From Sulfitobacter sp. (GTDB lineage Bacteria; Pseudomonadota; Alphaproteobacteria; Rhodobacterales; Rhodobacteraceae), in NCBI GenBank assembly GCA_024637305.1, contig JAGXFI010000124.1:1-53837 (forward strand): DNA of 53,837 nt, in the 5' to 3' direction. Each line of letters starts with the position of its first letter. Position 1 is the stretch's first letter. A program made the position numbers and the translations under genes. The notes under the pieces are model-generated. The model did not search any database and was not told where the DNA came from. It saw only the letters and a program-made list of their open reading frames with translations. Below are positions 27,564 to 40,465 of the stretch, piece by piece.

Positions 27564-28351
27564 CGCTGGCGTTGATCGCGGGACGCGGGGACTTGCCCGC
27601 TCTCATCGCTGCGGCCTTGGATGAACCAGCGTTTGTGTGCGCCTACGAAGGCACTGATCCGCACGGTCTTGACGTCGATCTGCGCTTTCGGCTGGAAACG
27701 CTGGGCAGCCTGCTGGTCGGGCTGGGAGAGCGCGGCGTGACCGAGGTGTGTTTTGCCGGCGGCATCGACAGGCCCGTATTTGATCCCGCAAGGCTGGACG
27801 CAGAGACGGCACCGCTCGTCCCGATGTTCGTCGAAGCCTTGAAACAGGGCGATGACGGAGCTTTGCGCGTGGTCAAGGACTTGTTCGAAAAGACCGGCTT
27901 TGCTGTCCGGGGGGCACATGAGATTGCGCCACACCTATTGGCGCGATCCGGCGTGCAGGGTGCAGTTTGGCCTGACGCCCAGATGCGGCACGATGCTGAT
28001 GTCGGTGCCGATCACATCGCCACGATTTCCGCGCGCGACATCGGTCAGGCCTGTATCGTGGCGGACGGACACGTCGTTGCAACCGAAGATGCGTCGGGGA
28101 CGGATAAAATGATCGCTGCGTGCCAGGACCTGGCGGGCCAGCGGGCCATTTTGTTCAAGGGTCCCAAGCAGCGGCAGATCCTGACCATAGACATGCCGAC
28201 CATCGGGCCGGAAACCTTTGATGCGGCGGGCAGGGCCGGGTTGGCGGGTGTCGTCGTGGATGCGGGCGATGTACTTGTCCTGCATGCAGACCGATGTGTC
28301 GCCCTGGCTGACGAGCATGGCATCGTCTTTTGGTCGCGCACCGGAGAATGA
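27560..28351 (+). CDS. lpxI: UDP-2,3-diacylglucosamine pyrophosphatase LpxI
   Basis: This 263-aa protein is of the DUF1009/LpxI type. It hydrolyses UDP-2,3-diacylglucosamine to lipid X, replacing the unrelated LpxH of enterobacteria; alphaproteobacteria typically use LpxI. Family features are the N-terminal LALIAGRGDLP, a central VRGAHEIAPHLLA region and KGPKQRQ with DMPTIGPETF near the C-terminus. It overlaps lpxA and lpxB by four bases each, so the three are tightly coupled. Confidence 0.93.
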   Translation: MTLALIAGRGDLPALIAAALDEPAFVCAYEGTDPHGLDVDLRFRLETLGSLLVGLGERGVTEVCFAGGIDRPVFDPARLDAETAPLVPMFVEALKQGDDGALRVVKDLFEKTGFAVRGAHEIAPHLLARSGVQGAVWPDAQMRHDADVGADHIATISARDIGQACIVADGHVVATEDASGTDKMIAACQDLAGQRAILFKGPKQRQILTIDMPTIGPETFDAAGRAGLAGVVVDAGDVLVLHADRCVALADEHGIVFWSRTGE

Positions 28352-29511
28352 GTGCGGTGGGGCTGAAGGTCTTCATCATCGCCGGCGAGCCCTCGGGGGA
28401 CAAACTCGGCGGGGCGCTGATGGCGGGATTGAAAGCGCTGCGGTCGCAGGTTTCCTTTGAGGGGATTGGCGGGCCGATGATGGCCGCGCAAGGGCTGGAC
28501 AGCCGTTTTGACATGACAGAGCTGAGCGTCATGGGCATCGCGGAAGTCTTGCCCAAATACCGACACCTCAAGCGCCGCATCGCGGAGACTGCCGCAGCGG
28601 CCGTCGAAACGCAGCCGGATGTGCTGGTCACCATCGACAGCCCGGATTTCTCGCTTCGCGTTGCCAGGCTGGTCAAGGCGGCGGGCAACACGCGCTGTGT
28701 TCATTACGTTGCACCGACAGTTTGGGCCTGGCGACCGGGGCGCGCCGCCAAGATGGCCCGGTCGATCGATCACGTGCTGGCGCTGTTTCCGTTCGAGCCG
28801 CCCTATATGGAAGCCGCCGGTATGGCCTGCGACTTTGTCGGCCATCCGGTTGTTGCCGAACCCGTGGCGGATGCGGCGCAGGCAACGGAGTTTCGCGACG
28901 CCCGCGGGATTGGCGACGCTCCGTTGCTGATGGTGCTGCCGGGATCGCGCCGGGGAGAGGTTGCGCGGCTTGCTCCCGTGTTTGGCGCAGCTGTTGCGCG
29001 TCTGGTCGCGGAAAAACCGGATCTGAGGGTCGTTCTCCCTGCTGCCGCGCCGGTGGCGACGATGGTCCGGCAGATCTCACAAGGCTGGGCGGGCGCACCG
29101 GTGGTCGTCGACCCGGCAACCGACGTCGCCGGAAATATCAAACGCGCGGCGTTCCGTGCGGCGGATGTGGCACTTGCGGCGTCGGGGACCGTGTCGCTGG
29201 AACTGGCGGCTGCCCAGACGCCCATGGTGATCGCCTACGACATGAATTGGCTCAGCCGGGCGATCATCGGCCGGATGTTGAAGGTGGATACCGTGACATT
29301 GGTCAACCTCGTATCCGAGACGCGGGTCGTACCGGAGTTTATCGGCAAGGACTGCGATGCTGCAAAAATTGCGGCCGGGGTTCTAAAGGTGATGTCGGCA
29401 CCACAAGCGCAAGCCGACGCCATGGCCCTCACGATGGAGCGGTTGGGACGCGGTGGCGAAGATCCCGGCCTGCGTGCCGCCCGGGCGGTGTTGGCGCGGC
29501 TGCCGAACTGA
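28348..29511 (+). CDS. lpxB: Lipid-A-disaccharide synthase
   Basis: This 387-aa GT19 glycosyltransferase joins lipid X to UDP-2,3-diacylglucosamine to form the lipid A disaccharide at the inner face of the inner membrane. Signatures are IIAGEPSGDKLGG, GIGGPMMAAQGL, VAPTVWAWRPGRAAKM and, in the C-terminal half, ASGTVSLELAAAQTPMV. Start is ATG 28348, overlapping the lpxI stop; an in-frame codon at 28330 lies inside lpxI. It ends the envelope operon, 25 bases before the convergent mnmA. Confidence 0.95.
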   Translation: MSAVGLKVFIIAGEPSGDKLGGALMAGLKALRSQVSFEGIGGPMMAAQGLDSRFDMTELSVMGIAEVLPKYRHLKRRIAETAAAAVETQPDVLVTIDSPDFSLRVARLVKAAGNTRCVHYVAPTVWAWRPGRAAKMARSIDHVLALFPFEPPYMEAAGMACDFVGHPVVAEPVADAAQATEFRDARGIGDAPLLMVLPGSRRGEVARLAPVFGAAVARLVAEKPDLRVVLPAAAPVATMVRQISQGWAGAPVVVDPATDVAGNIKRAAFRAADVALAASGTVSLELAAAQTPMVIAYDMNWLSRAIIGRMLKVDTVTLVNLVSETRVVPEFIGKDCDAAKIAAGVLKVMSAPQAQADAMALTMERLGRGGEDPGLRAARAVLARLPN

Positions 29512-29536
29512 CGGCATCGCGTTTTCAGGTCGAAAT

Positions 29537-30676
29537 CTAGCCTCGGTGAATCCATCCGCCGCCAAAAATTCGGCTGCTGTCCGGATCGTAGAAAACGCAG
29601 GCTTGTCCGGGGCTCACGCCTTGTTCCGGCGTCAGCAGCTCGACCGTGGCCGTGGTGTCGTCCAGCGGCCGCAGGATCGCGGGCGCGGGCGGACGGGTCG
29701 AACGAATACGCACGTTGATATCCCACGTATCCCGCGACGTAAGCGGCGCATCCCCGAGCCAGTTGATTTCGCGAACAGGGACCGTCCGGGTTGCAAGCAG
29801 CTCTTTCGGGCCGACCACGACATGTCTGAGCGTCGGGTCAAGCTTTACCACATAGAGCGGATCATCAAGCCCCCCGATCCCGAGACCACGCCGTTGGCCG
29901 ATCGTGTAATGGATCACGCCCTCATGCTGTCCAAGGACATTGCCATCGGTGTCGACGATCTCGCCCGGGTCGGCGGCTTCAGGGCGCAGTTTACGGATGA
30001 CGCTGGCATAGTCGCCATTCGGGACAAAGCAGATATCCTGACTATCGGGTTTGTCGGCAACGCGCAGTCCGTATTTGGCGGCAAGGTCGCGCGTCGCGTC
30101 CTTTGACGGCAGATGCCCCAAAGGAAAACGCAGAAACGCCAACTGCTCCGGCGTGGTGGAGAACAGAAAGTAGCTTTGGTCGCGGTTCGCATCGGCTGCC
30201 GCGTGAAGTTCAGGTCCGTTCGTGCCTGCCTTGCGCTGGATGTAGTGACCAGTGGCCATGCAGTCCGCATCAAGATCGCGGGCGGTTTCCAGCAGGTCCT
30301 TGAACTTGACCCGCTCGTTGCAGCGGATGCAGGGCACCGGCGTGGCACCGGCAAGATAGCTGTCGGCGAATTCGTCGATCACGGCGTCCTTGAAGACGTT
30401 TTCATAATCCAGAACATAATGTGGAAACCCCATATCTTCGGCCACGCGGCGCGCGTCGTGGATGTCTATTCCTGCGCAGCACGCACCTTTTTTGGCCAAG
30501 GCGGCACCGTGATCATAAAGCTGAAGCGTGACACCCACGACATCATACCCTTCGTCTGCCAGCATTGCCGCAACGACGGAACTGTCAACGCCGCCGGACA
30601 TCGCAACCACGACGCGCGTGTCTGCGGGCGCTTTGGCAAAGCCTAGCGAATTGATCTGGGGGCGGTCGAGGGGCAT
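29537..30676 (-). CDS. mnmA: tRNA-specific 2-thiouridylase
   Basis: This 379-aa PP-loop enzyme thiolates U34 of Lys, Glu and Gln tRNAs with ATP and persulfide sulfur. It has the PP-loop [16 protein letters not shown], the catalytic cysteine pair (Cys in [13 protein letters not shown] and in DICFVPNGD), and a C-terminal beta-barrel ending in the [14 protein letters not shown] tail. Start at ATG 30676 has GGAG seven bases upstream; the ATG two codons earlier sits on that ribosome site. Further in-frame codons up to 30742 lie in the control region shared with sciP. Confidence 0.94.
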   Translation of the reverse strand: MPLDRPQINSLGFAKAPADTRVVVAMSGGVDSSVVAAMLADEGYDVVGVTLQLYDHGAALAKKGACCAGIDIHDARRVAEDMGFPHYVLDYENVFKDAVIDEFADSYLAGATPVPCIRCNERVKFKDLLETARDLDADCMATGHYIQRKAGTNGPELHAAADANRDQSYFLFSTTPEQLAFLRFPLGHLPSKDATRDLAAKYGLRVADKPDSQDICFVPNGDYASVIRKLRPEAADPGEIVDTDGNVLGQHEGVIHYTIGQRRGLGIGGLDDPLYVVKLDPTLRHVVVGPKELLATRTVPVREINWLGDAPLTSRDTWDINVRIRSTRPPAPAILRPLDDTTATVELLTPEQGVSPGQACVFYDPDSSRIFGGGWIHRG

Positions 30677-30799
30677 TGGCATTCTCCGGGTGTTCTGCAG
30701 GAATATAGGAAAATCGTAAGTACTCTCAAGACCGTGCTTCATCTGTCCTTAAGGGACATGGCGTCATTTTGCCATCATAAGCAAACGCGGATGATAAAA

Positions 30800-31078
30800 A
30801 TGTACCTCAAGAAAGTAGATGGACCCAGAGCCGTTACATTGGCCGACGGGACGGTGATGACACAGGCGGATCTGCCGCCCAGAAATACCCGGCGCTGGGT
30901 CGCCTCGCGCAAGGCGGCGGTGGTGCGAGGGGTGGTCTACAACCTTATTTCCAAGGGCGAGGCATTGGATCGCTATCAACTGAGCGACGGTGAATTCATG
31001 GAATGGGTGCGCGCGGTAACCGAGCATGGGGAGGCCGCGCTCAAAGCCACGGCTGTACAAAAGTATAGACAACCCTAA
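30800..31078 (+). CDS. sciP: SciP-like CtrA inhibitor (DUF1153)
   Basis: This 92-aa helix-turn-helix protein has the DUF1153 core: MYLKKVDGPRAVTLADG at the start, LPPRNTRRWVASRKAAVV and a C-terminal LKATAVQKYRQ. In Caulobacter SciP binds CtrA and blocks its activation of many promoters during G1. Here it lies directly before ctrA in the same orientation, the Rhodobacteraceae arrangement. Start at 30800 follows the family N-terminus; ATG 30791 would add three residues. Confidence 0.9.
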   Translation: MYLKKVDGPRAVTLADGTVMTQADLPPRNTRRWVASRKAAVVRGVVYNLISKGEALDRYQLSDGEFMEWVRAVTEHGEAALKATAVQKYRQP

Positions 31079-31116
31079 GTTGTTCAATTAATTGTCTCAG
31101 CATCATTTACGGGTAG

Positions 31117-31125
31117 TTAACCTTT
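31117..31125 (+). promoter_or_regulatory. Possible CtrA half-site upstream of ctrA
   Basis: TTAACCTTT matches the first six bases of the CtrA half-site TTAACCATG, 53 bases before the ctrA ATG. Autoregulation is known for CtrA in Caulobacter; here it is only suggested. Confidence 0.3.
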
Positions 31126-31177
31126 TTGGGTCACCTTCGTGGTGTGTAACAGACCTGATCGCTGCGGAGACAATCGA

Positions 31178-31885
31178 ATGCGCGTATTGCTTGTAGAAGA
31201 CGACCCTACTACCTCAAAGAGCATCGAATTGATGCTGACCCATGCGAACCTTAACGTCTATGCGACGGACCTTGGGGAGGAGGGGATCGATTTGGCAAAG
31301 CTTTATGACTATGATCTGATCCTTCTCGACCTCGATTTGCCGGATATGAACGGCCATGAGGTCTTGCGCCAACTGCGGCTGGCGCGGATCGAAACACCGA
31401 TCCTCATTCTGTCGGGGGCCGATGATACAGAGAACAAGATCAAGGGGTTCGGGTTCGGTGCGGATGACTATCTGACCAAACCGTTCCACCGCGAAGAACT
31501 GGTGGCGCGGATCCATGCGATCATTCGCCGGTCCAAGGGGCATTCCCAGTCCGTGATCGCCACCGGGCAGATATCTGTTAACCTAGATGCCAAGACCGTC
31601 AGCGTCGATAGCAAGACTGTTCATCTGACAGGCAAGGAATATCAGATGCTTGAGCTTCTGTCGCTCCGCAAGGGGACGACGCTGACCAAGGAAATGTTTC
31701 TCAACCATCTCTATGGCGGGATGGACGAACCCGAACTGAAAATCATCGATGTCTTCATCTGCAAGCTGCGCAAGAAACTCAGCATTGCGACGGGCGGCGA
31801 AAACTATATCGAGACAGTCTGGGGCCGCGGTTATGTGCTGCGCGATCCGGAGCCTGCGCAGATGGGCCTCGCTGTCGGAGCCTGA
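31178..31885 (+). CDS. ctrA: Cell-cycle response regulator CtrA
   Basis: This 235-aa OmpR-type regulator has a receiver domain with phospho-acceptor Asp51 in [11 protein letters not shown], acidic Asp8/Asp9 and a conserved lysine in [11 protein letters not shown]. Its winged-helix domain (about residues 130-230) contains the CtrA-typical [20 protein letters not shown]. In Rhodobacteraceae CtrA governs motility, gene-transfer-agent and quorum-linked genes rather than being essential. Start is ATG 31178 (MRVLLVEDD). It ends in Gly-Ala, not the Ala-Ala degron of Caulobacter CtrA. Confidence 0.96.
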   Translation: MRVLLVEDDPTTSKSIELMLTHANLNVYATDLGEEGIDLAKLYDYDLILLDLDLPDMNGHEVLRQLRLARIETPILILSGADDTENKIKGFGFGADDYLTKPFHREELVARIHAIIRRSKGHSQSVIATGQISVNLDAKTVSVDSKTVHLTGKEYQMLELLSLRKGTTLTKEMFLNHLYGGMDEPELKIIDVFICKLRKKLSIATGGENYIETVWGRGYVLRDPEPAQMGLAVGA

Positions 31886-31972
31886 TTGCGGTTACGTCCG
31901 GGGAATGTAGCCTCCATTGCATTCTCGGGATGGCCGGGCGTTTGGCCCTTGAATCTGCTAGACCTGCTTTCG

Positions 31973-31998
31973 CCTGCCGCCTATCACATGGCGACAGG
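31973..31998 (+). terminator. Hairpin behind ctrA
   Basis: CCTGCCGCC / GGCGACAGG forms a nine-pair stem with one mismatch and an eight-base loop, 23 bases before the ligA start. It may end ctrA transcription or sit in the ligA leader; no T tract follows. Confidence 0.3.
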
Positions 31999-32002
31999 TT
32001 GA

Positions 32003-36228
<4,226 letters not shown>

Positions 36229-36246
36229 CGCCGCACTGCACTTTTT

Positions 36247-36271
36247 GTTCGCAAATGTTCTTAAAAAGTTC
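36247..36271 (+). promoter_or_regulatory. Candidate LexA operator (SOS box)
   Basis: GTTC occurs at 36247, 36257 and 36268; the last two form GTTC-N7-GTTC, the direct-repeat LexA site known from alphaproteobacteria, and the third copy is one base off register. It lies between recG and a 42-aa membrane protein, 57 bases before that start. One such match per 54 kb is expected by chance, but its position in a 99-base gap makes it notable. Confidence 0.5.
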
Positions 36272-36327
36272 TTTACTTTGGTTAACGGAAGTGAGAACAA
36301 AGAGGCAACAAGAACATGGAGGCGCAG

Positions 36328-36456
36328 ATGACATTCCTGACCACAATCAAATCCATCGCGACGCGGTCGCGGGCCACATTGCTGCAAGATGCAGCAGGTG
36401 CGGCGGCGTTGGTCGTTATGTTGGTTGTCAGTTTGCACCTTCCTGCTTTTGTCTGA
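36328..36456 (+). CDS. Small single-span membrane protein behind an SOS-like box (42 aa)
   Basis: The ribosome site GGAGG is five bases before the ATG. The product has a basic, amphipathic N-terminal half (MTFLTTIKSIATRSRATLLQ) and one hydrophobic helix (about residues 23-42). It has its own upstream region with a LexA-like direct repeat and is followed by two hairpins, the second a strong terminator, so it looks like an independent unit. The size and topology recall the Caulobacter SOS division inhibitor SidA, but I see no sequence match, so this is analogy only. Confidence 0.62.
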   Translation: MTFLTTIKSIATRSRATLLQDAAGAAALVVMLVVSLHLPAFV

Positions 36457-36513
36457 TTTTCTGCCTGCGCTCTCGCGCCGGATCCGACCCGCATCTTTCC
36501 CAAATGGATGCTG

Positions 36514-36539
36514 ACATAAGGTTCTGCCTTTCCTTATGT
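36514..36539 (+). other. Hairpin 3' of the 42-aa gene
   Basis: ACATAAGG / CCTTATGT is a perfect eight-pair stem with a ten-base loop, about 58 bases after the stop codon. Possible mRNA-protecting or terminator element; no T run. Confidence 0.35.
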
Positions 36540-36595
36540 CTGGTGGCATAGCCGCCTGGCCGGATTTCGGGTCCCACGTGAGAAACGCTTTCCCT

Positions 36596-36632
36596 GCGCC
36601 GCCATCCATATCGGATGCGCGGCGCTTTTTTT
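36596..36632 (+). terminator. Rho-independent terminator
   Basis: GCGCCGCCATCC / GGATG-C-GCGGCGC makes a twelve-pair stem with a bulge and a five-base loop, followed by seven Ts. It ends the unit of the 42-aa gene (and recG read-through) exactly at the stop codon of the convergent NifU-like gene. Confidence 0.8.
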
Positions 36633-37090
36633 CATCCTTGCTGTGCCGTTTTTGACTGCGCGATACGCATCGCTTCTGCCAATGCCTCGATGCTCAGCAG
36701 GATGGACGCATGGCGGTTCTTGTAGTCGGCCGCCGGCAGCAGCACTTCAAAACCGTCGAATGGCGCATCCGGCACGGGGCCTTTGCCTTTGAGCATCGCG
36801 CGTAGTTGGTCGCGCGCGGTCTCAACCTGATCCAACGTAGCACCTGGGGCCGCAGCCCCGACAACTGACGCTGCCGCCTGACCCAAGGCACAGGCTTTGA
36901 CATCCTGACCAAGGTTGGTCAGGCGGGACCCGTCGGTGCAGACATCTACCGTTACCGTTGATCCGCAAAGCGGCGACCGGCGGGTATTGCTTGCATCTGG
37001 GTGATCCAGGCGACCCAGATGTGGAATATCCGCAGCAAGCGCCAGGATCCGTCCCGAATAGAGTTTTATAAGATCTGTATCGCCCGACAT
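36632..37090 (-). CDS. NifU/IscU N-terminal-like protein lacking key ligand residues
   Basis: This 152-aa protein has the fold of Fe-S scaffold proteins (IscU/SufU). Cys42 (SPLCGS) and Cys67 (KACALGQAAAS) match the first two scaffold cysteines. The aspartate after the first CG is Ser44, and the third cysteine, which follows a conserved histidine in IscU, is Ala128 (NRHASILL). With only two of the usual ligands, classic cluster assembly is doubtful; it may carry sulfur, bind metal or have another role. Start at 37090 has AGGA six bases upstream. It is divergent from hisI. Confidence 0.78.
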   Translation of the reverse strand: MSGDTDLIKLYSGRILALAADIPHLGRLDHPDASNTRRSPLCGSTVTVDVCTDGSRLTNLGQDVKACALGQAAASVVGAAAPGATLDQVETARDQLRAMLKGKGPVPDAPFDGFEVLLPAADYKNRHASILLSIEALAEAMRIAQSKTAQQG

Positions 37091-37165
37091 GGCTGTTCCT
37101 TCCCGGCTGTGACCTCTACATAATGTGCTGACGCGCTGATGCAAAAACCTTTTCGCGAGAGCCCT

Positions 37166-37525
37166 ATGCCGTTTGATTCCAAAAGCCTGAACTATAACGA
37201 TGCCGGACTGATCCCAGCAATTGCACAAGATCATGTGACGGGGGAAGTCCTTATGATGGCATGGATGAATTTGCAAAGCGTCGAAATAACTTTGCAAACA
37301 GGTCACGTCACTTATTGGAGCCGTTCGCGCGCAGCGCTGTGGGCAAAGGGTGCGACATCTGGAAATGTACAGATGCTCAAGGAATTGCGAGTGGATTGTG
37401 ATCGCGACTGTCTGTTGATGCAGGTTGAGCAGACCGGTCCGGCCTGCCATACGGATCGGCGCAGCTGTTTTTATACCGTGATTACTCCGGCAGAAGAAAC
37501 CATCGTGATGAATCCGGTGAAATGA
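37166..37525 (+). CDS. hisI: Phosphoribosyl-AMP cyclohydrolase
   Basis: This 119-aa zinc enzyme catalyses the third step of histidine synthesis, opening the purine ring of PR-AMP. Motifs are YNDAGLIPAIAQD, VLMMAWMN, YWSRSRAALWAKG and the metal site DCDRDCLLMQVEQTGPACH. It is the free-standing HisI type; no HisE domain is fused. Start at ATG 37166 matches the family N-terminus; ATG 37139 would add nine residues. Confidence 0.94.
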   Translation: MPFDSKSLNYNDAGLIPAIAQDHVTGEVLMMAWMNLQSVEITLQTGHVTYWSRSRAALWAKGATSGNVQMLKELRVDCDRDCLLMQVEQTGPACHTDRRSCFYTVITPAEETIVMNPVK

Positions 37526-37581
37526 CGCCTTGGCGATAGCGGCCGGTGTCAGATAGCGGATCGAACGGTCGCAGTCGGGCG

Positions 37582-38418
37582 TCAAAGCCCGACCCAACGC
37601 CTGATGTCTTTCGCTGACGCCCCCTCGCTGCGGTAGCGGGCAATCGCGCGGGCATCATCGCGCTTGGCCAACCGCTTGCCCGCGTCGTCGCGAATAAGCT
37701 TGTGGTGCAGATATTCAGGTGAAGGAAGGTCGATAAGGCGCTGTAAAACAATATGTATCTTTGTCGCTTCACGCAGGTCTTCACCCCGGCTAACCAGCGT
37801 TACCCCCTGTGCGGCATCGTCGATGACGACAGACAGATGATATGACGTCCCCATGTCCTGGCGCATCAGGACGATGTCGCCGACACTATCGAGCAGGTCT
37901 TGCTTGTCGAACAGGACAACGCGGCCATCGTCGACAAACTGCAACGCCGACTGTTCGACCATTTGCACAGCTTTAGGCATATTCAGCCGCAAGGCACCCT
38001 CACCAAATTTCAAACCTTTGGTGCGGCAGGTGCCGGGATACACGACACCGTCCGGGCCGACGACGGGCGATCCGCCTTCCTGTGGAGCCGACGCCGCCTC
38101 CAGAATGTCGCGGCGTTTGCAATCGCAGGCAAATAGCAGACCGGCATCCCACAAACCCTGGATCGCAGTGCTGTAGATTTCCAGCCGGTCCGATTGGCGC
38201 ATGACAGGTTCTTGCCAGTCGATACCCAGCCAGTGCAGATCATCATAGATCTGCGTTTCCCATTCGGGACGCGCCCTTGACCGGTCGATGTCTTCGATCC
38301 TCAATAGAAAACTACCGGCCTGCGCGCGCGCCAGATCAAAGGCGAGCAGAGCTGAATAGGCATGTCCCAAATGCAGCGGACCTGTCGGAGACGGCGCAAA
38401 ACGGGTGGTGATTGTCAC
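37582..38418 (-). CDS. gluQ: Glutamyl-Q tRNA(Asp) synthetase
   Basis: This 278-aa truncated GluRS paralogue attaches glutamate to queuosine in the anticodon of tRNA-Asp. It has the class I signature SPTGPLHLGHAYSAL, the zinc-binding CDCKRRD with a later Cys (YPGTCR), and a KMSKS variant in DAGKRLAKRDDA. It lacks the anticodon-binding domain of GluRS, as expected. The start is GTG at 38418, overlapping the methyltransferase stop (GTGA). Confidence 0.92.
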   Translation of the reverse strand: MTITTRFAPSPTGPLHLGHAYSALLAFDLARAQAGSFLLRIEDIDRSRARPEWETQIYDDLHWLGIDWQEPVMRQSDRLEIYSTAIQGLWDAGLLFACDCKRRDILEAASAPQEGGSPVVGPDGVVYPGTCRTKGLKFGEGALRLNMPKAVQMVEQSALQFVDDGRVVLFDKQDLLDSVGDIVLMRQDMGTSYHLSVVIDDAAQGVTLVSRGEDLREATKIHIVLQRLIDLPSPEYLHHKLIRDDAGKRLAKRDDARAIARYRSEGASAKDIRRWVGL

Positions 38419-39029
38419 GCTTTTTCAAGCACGTATACGTTGGACTTCAAGTTAATCCCCGGCAGGTGATCGCCGTATTCACAAAACAGGATTCGCGCGG
38501 CACCGCAATCCGTCCACTCGTTGATGCGGGCGGTGTTCTGCGAATTTTCCAACGAATGATCGTTTAAGGAAAAGACAAGTTTGCCACCCGAATCGAGGGC
38601 TTGCATCAACTGGTCGAACACAGAGATCGGTGCGGCACCTGCTCCGATCACTCCGATTGCGGCGATGGCGGCATAATCGCCCGGCTTATGGTTTGGCAAT
38701 TGGCCGGCTTCAACTTGCTGCAAGGACCGATAGACCTTTTTCGCTTTCGCGACCTCTATCATATCTGCAGACAGGTCGACCCCGTCGATTGTCGTGAAAC
38801 CTGCCACCCCGAGCGCAAGACCCGAAAGCCCTGTGCCACAGCCGAAATCCAGAATTGGCAGCGTCTTGTCCTCTACGAATTGCGCAAGCGCTGCAGCGCT
38901 CCGCCCAGGCGTCACATAACCGTTTTCGGCAATTTCGGCTTCGTAGCTTGCTGCCCACCCGTCATAGAGTGCGCGCGTCGAGACGGCGTCGCGGGCGGAA
39001 TAGGCTTTGTCCAAATATTTTTCTGTCAT
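38415..39029 (-). CDS. Class I SAM-dependent methyltransferase
   Basis: This 204-aa protein has the SAM-binding motif ILDFGCGTGLSGLALG (about residues 65-80) and the GVDLSADMIEVAK second motif. The acceptor is unknown. It precedes and overlaps gluQ by four bases, so a role linked to tRNA or translation is possible but unproven. It resembles WBSCR27-like methyltransferases in layout (N-terminal YDGWAASYEAEI helix). Confidence 0.82.
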   Translation of the reverse strand: MTEKYLDKAYSARDAVSTRALYDGWAASYEAEIAENGYVTPGRSAAALAQFVEDKTLPILDFGCGTGLSGLALGVAGFTTIDGVDLSADMIEVAKAKKVYRSLQQVEAGQLPNHKPGDYAAIAAIGVIGAGAAPISVFDQLMQALDSGGKLVFSLNDHSLENSQNTARINEWTDCGAARILFCEYGDHLPGINLKSNVYVLEKA

Positions 39030-39068
39030 TCACCTAAGTTAACGCCGCACAAGTGGGCGCGTCCAGCC

Positions 39069-40406
39069 CTAAGACGCAAGCCACCGTTGCCAGTCTGCCT
39101 TGGCGCGGTCGGTGTAGGCCTTGTAGCGGTCCTTGCGTCCGCGCCGTCCGCTTTTCAGCCCCTCGACAGGAGGAAACAGGCCAAAGTTCACGTTCATCGG
39201 CTGGAACGTCTTGGCATCTGCGCCGCCCGAAATATGCGTAATCAATGCGCCGGTCGCTGTTGTGTCGGGCGGCGTCTCAAGGCGATGCCCTGATAATTCC
39301 GCTGCGGCCAACCGACCGGCCAGCAGACCCATAGCGGCACTTTCGACGTAGCCCTCGACGCCGGTGATCTGTCCGGCAAAGCGAATGTGAGGTTGGCTCC
39401 GCAGCCGCATCTGTCCATCCAATAACGTGGGGGAGTTCAGGAAAGTATTGCGATGAATGCCGCCAAGGCGGGCAAAGCTTGCATTTTCAAGCCCGGGAAT
39501 CATTTTGAAAACATCGGCTTGCGCGCCATACCTCATCTTGGTCTGAAAACCCACGATGTTGTATAGCGTTCCTAATTTGTTGTCGCGACGCAACTGGACG
39601 ACGGCATGCGCCTTGATCTCCGGCGCATGGGGATTTGTCAGCCCAACCGGTTTCATCGGGCCGAACCGCAATGTCTCCCGGCCACGTTCCGCCATGACCT
39701 CAATGGGCAGGCATCCGTCGAAATAGCCTGCCGTTTCGCCTTCGTGAAATTCTGTTTTCTCAGCGGCCAAAAGCGCGTCGATGAACGCCTCGTACTGGTC
39801 ACGGTCCATCGGGCAATTCAGATAGGCGGTACGCTCTTCCTCGGTCTCGCCCTTGTCATAGCGCGATTGCATCCATGCTTTGCTCATGTCGATGCTGTCA
39901 TGATGCACGATGGGCGCAATGGCGTCGAAAAAGGCCAGCGCATCGCTGCCCGTTTCAGAGGCTATTGCTGCACCAAGGTCAGACGACGTGAGCGGTCCGG
40001 TAGCGATAATCCAGTTCCCGTCGCCCGGCAATTCGGTGACTTCACCATAACTGACGCTGATCTTGGGATGGGCGGTCAATGCGTCGGTCACGCTTTGCGC
40101 GAAGGCGTCGCGGTCGACTGCCAATGCACCCCCGGCTGGCAGGCGATGCTGATCCGCCACCGTCATGATCAGCCCGTTTGCCGCGCGCATTTCCCAATGC
40201 AAAAGGCCCACGGCGTTTTGTTCGTCATCGTCCGAGCGGAACGAATTCGAGCAAACCATTTCTCCCAAAAGTCCCGTCTGATGGGCAAATGTACCAACCT
40301 TGGGGCGCATTTCGTGAATAATGACGTCAATGCCAAGCTCTGCCGCTTGCCAAGCTGCCTCGGAACCGGCCATGCCGCCGCCAATGATATGCAATGTCTT
40401 GTCCAT
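39069..40406 (-). CDS. trmFO: Methylenetetrahydrofolate-tRNA (uracil-5-)-methyltransferase TrmFO
   Basis: This 445-aa flavoprotein makes m5U54 in the T-loop of tRNA using methylene-THF and FAD, as in many alphaproteobacteria and Gram-positives. It begins with the FAD motif [17 protein letters not shown] and shows [47 protein letters not shown] and the C-terminal [14 protein letters not shown]. Start at ATG 40406; the frame is open upstream through a palindromic element, but that part is not homologous to the family. Confidence 0.95.
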   Translation of the reverse strand: MDKTLHIIGGGMAGSEAAWQAAELGIDVIIHEMRPKVGTFAHQTGLLGEMVCSNSFRSDDDEQNAVGLLHWEMRAANGLIMTVADQHRLPAGGALAVDRDAFAQSVTDALTAHPKISVSYGEVTELPGDGNWIIATGPLTSSDLGAAIASETGSDALAFFDAIAPIVHHDSIDMSKAWMQSRYDKGETEEERTAYLNCPMDRDQYEAFIDALLAAEKTEFHEGETAGYFDGCLPIEVMAERGRETLRFGPMKPVGLTNPHAPEIKAHAVVQLRRDNKLGTLYNIVGFQTKMRYGAQADVFKMIPGLENASFARLGGIHRNTFLNSPTLLDGQMRLRSQPHIRFAGQITGVEGYVESAAMGLLAGRLAAAELSGHRLETPPDTTATGALITHISGGADAKTFQPMNVNFGLFPPVEGLKSGRRGRKDRYKAYTDRAKADWQRWLAS

Positions 40407-40465
40407 ATCCGCGATGTAGGACAGCGGTGGGCGCTGCGCAACGGCGGATTGTGTCGGGAGAGAGC

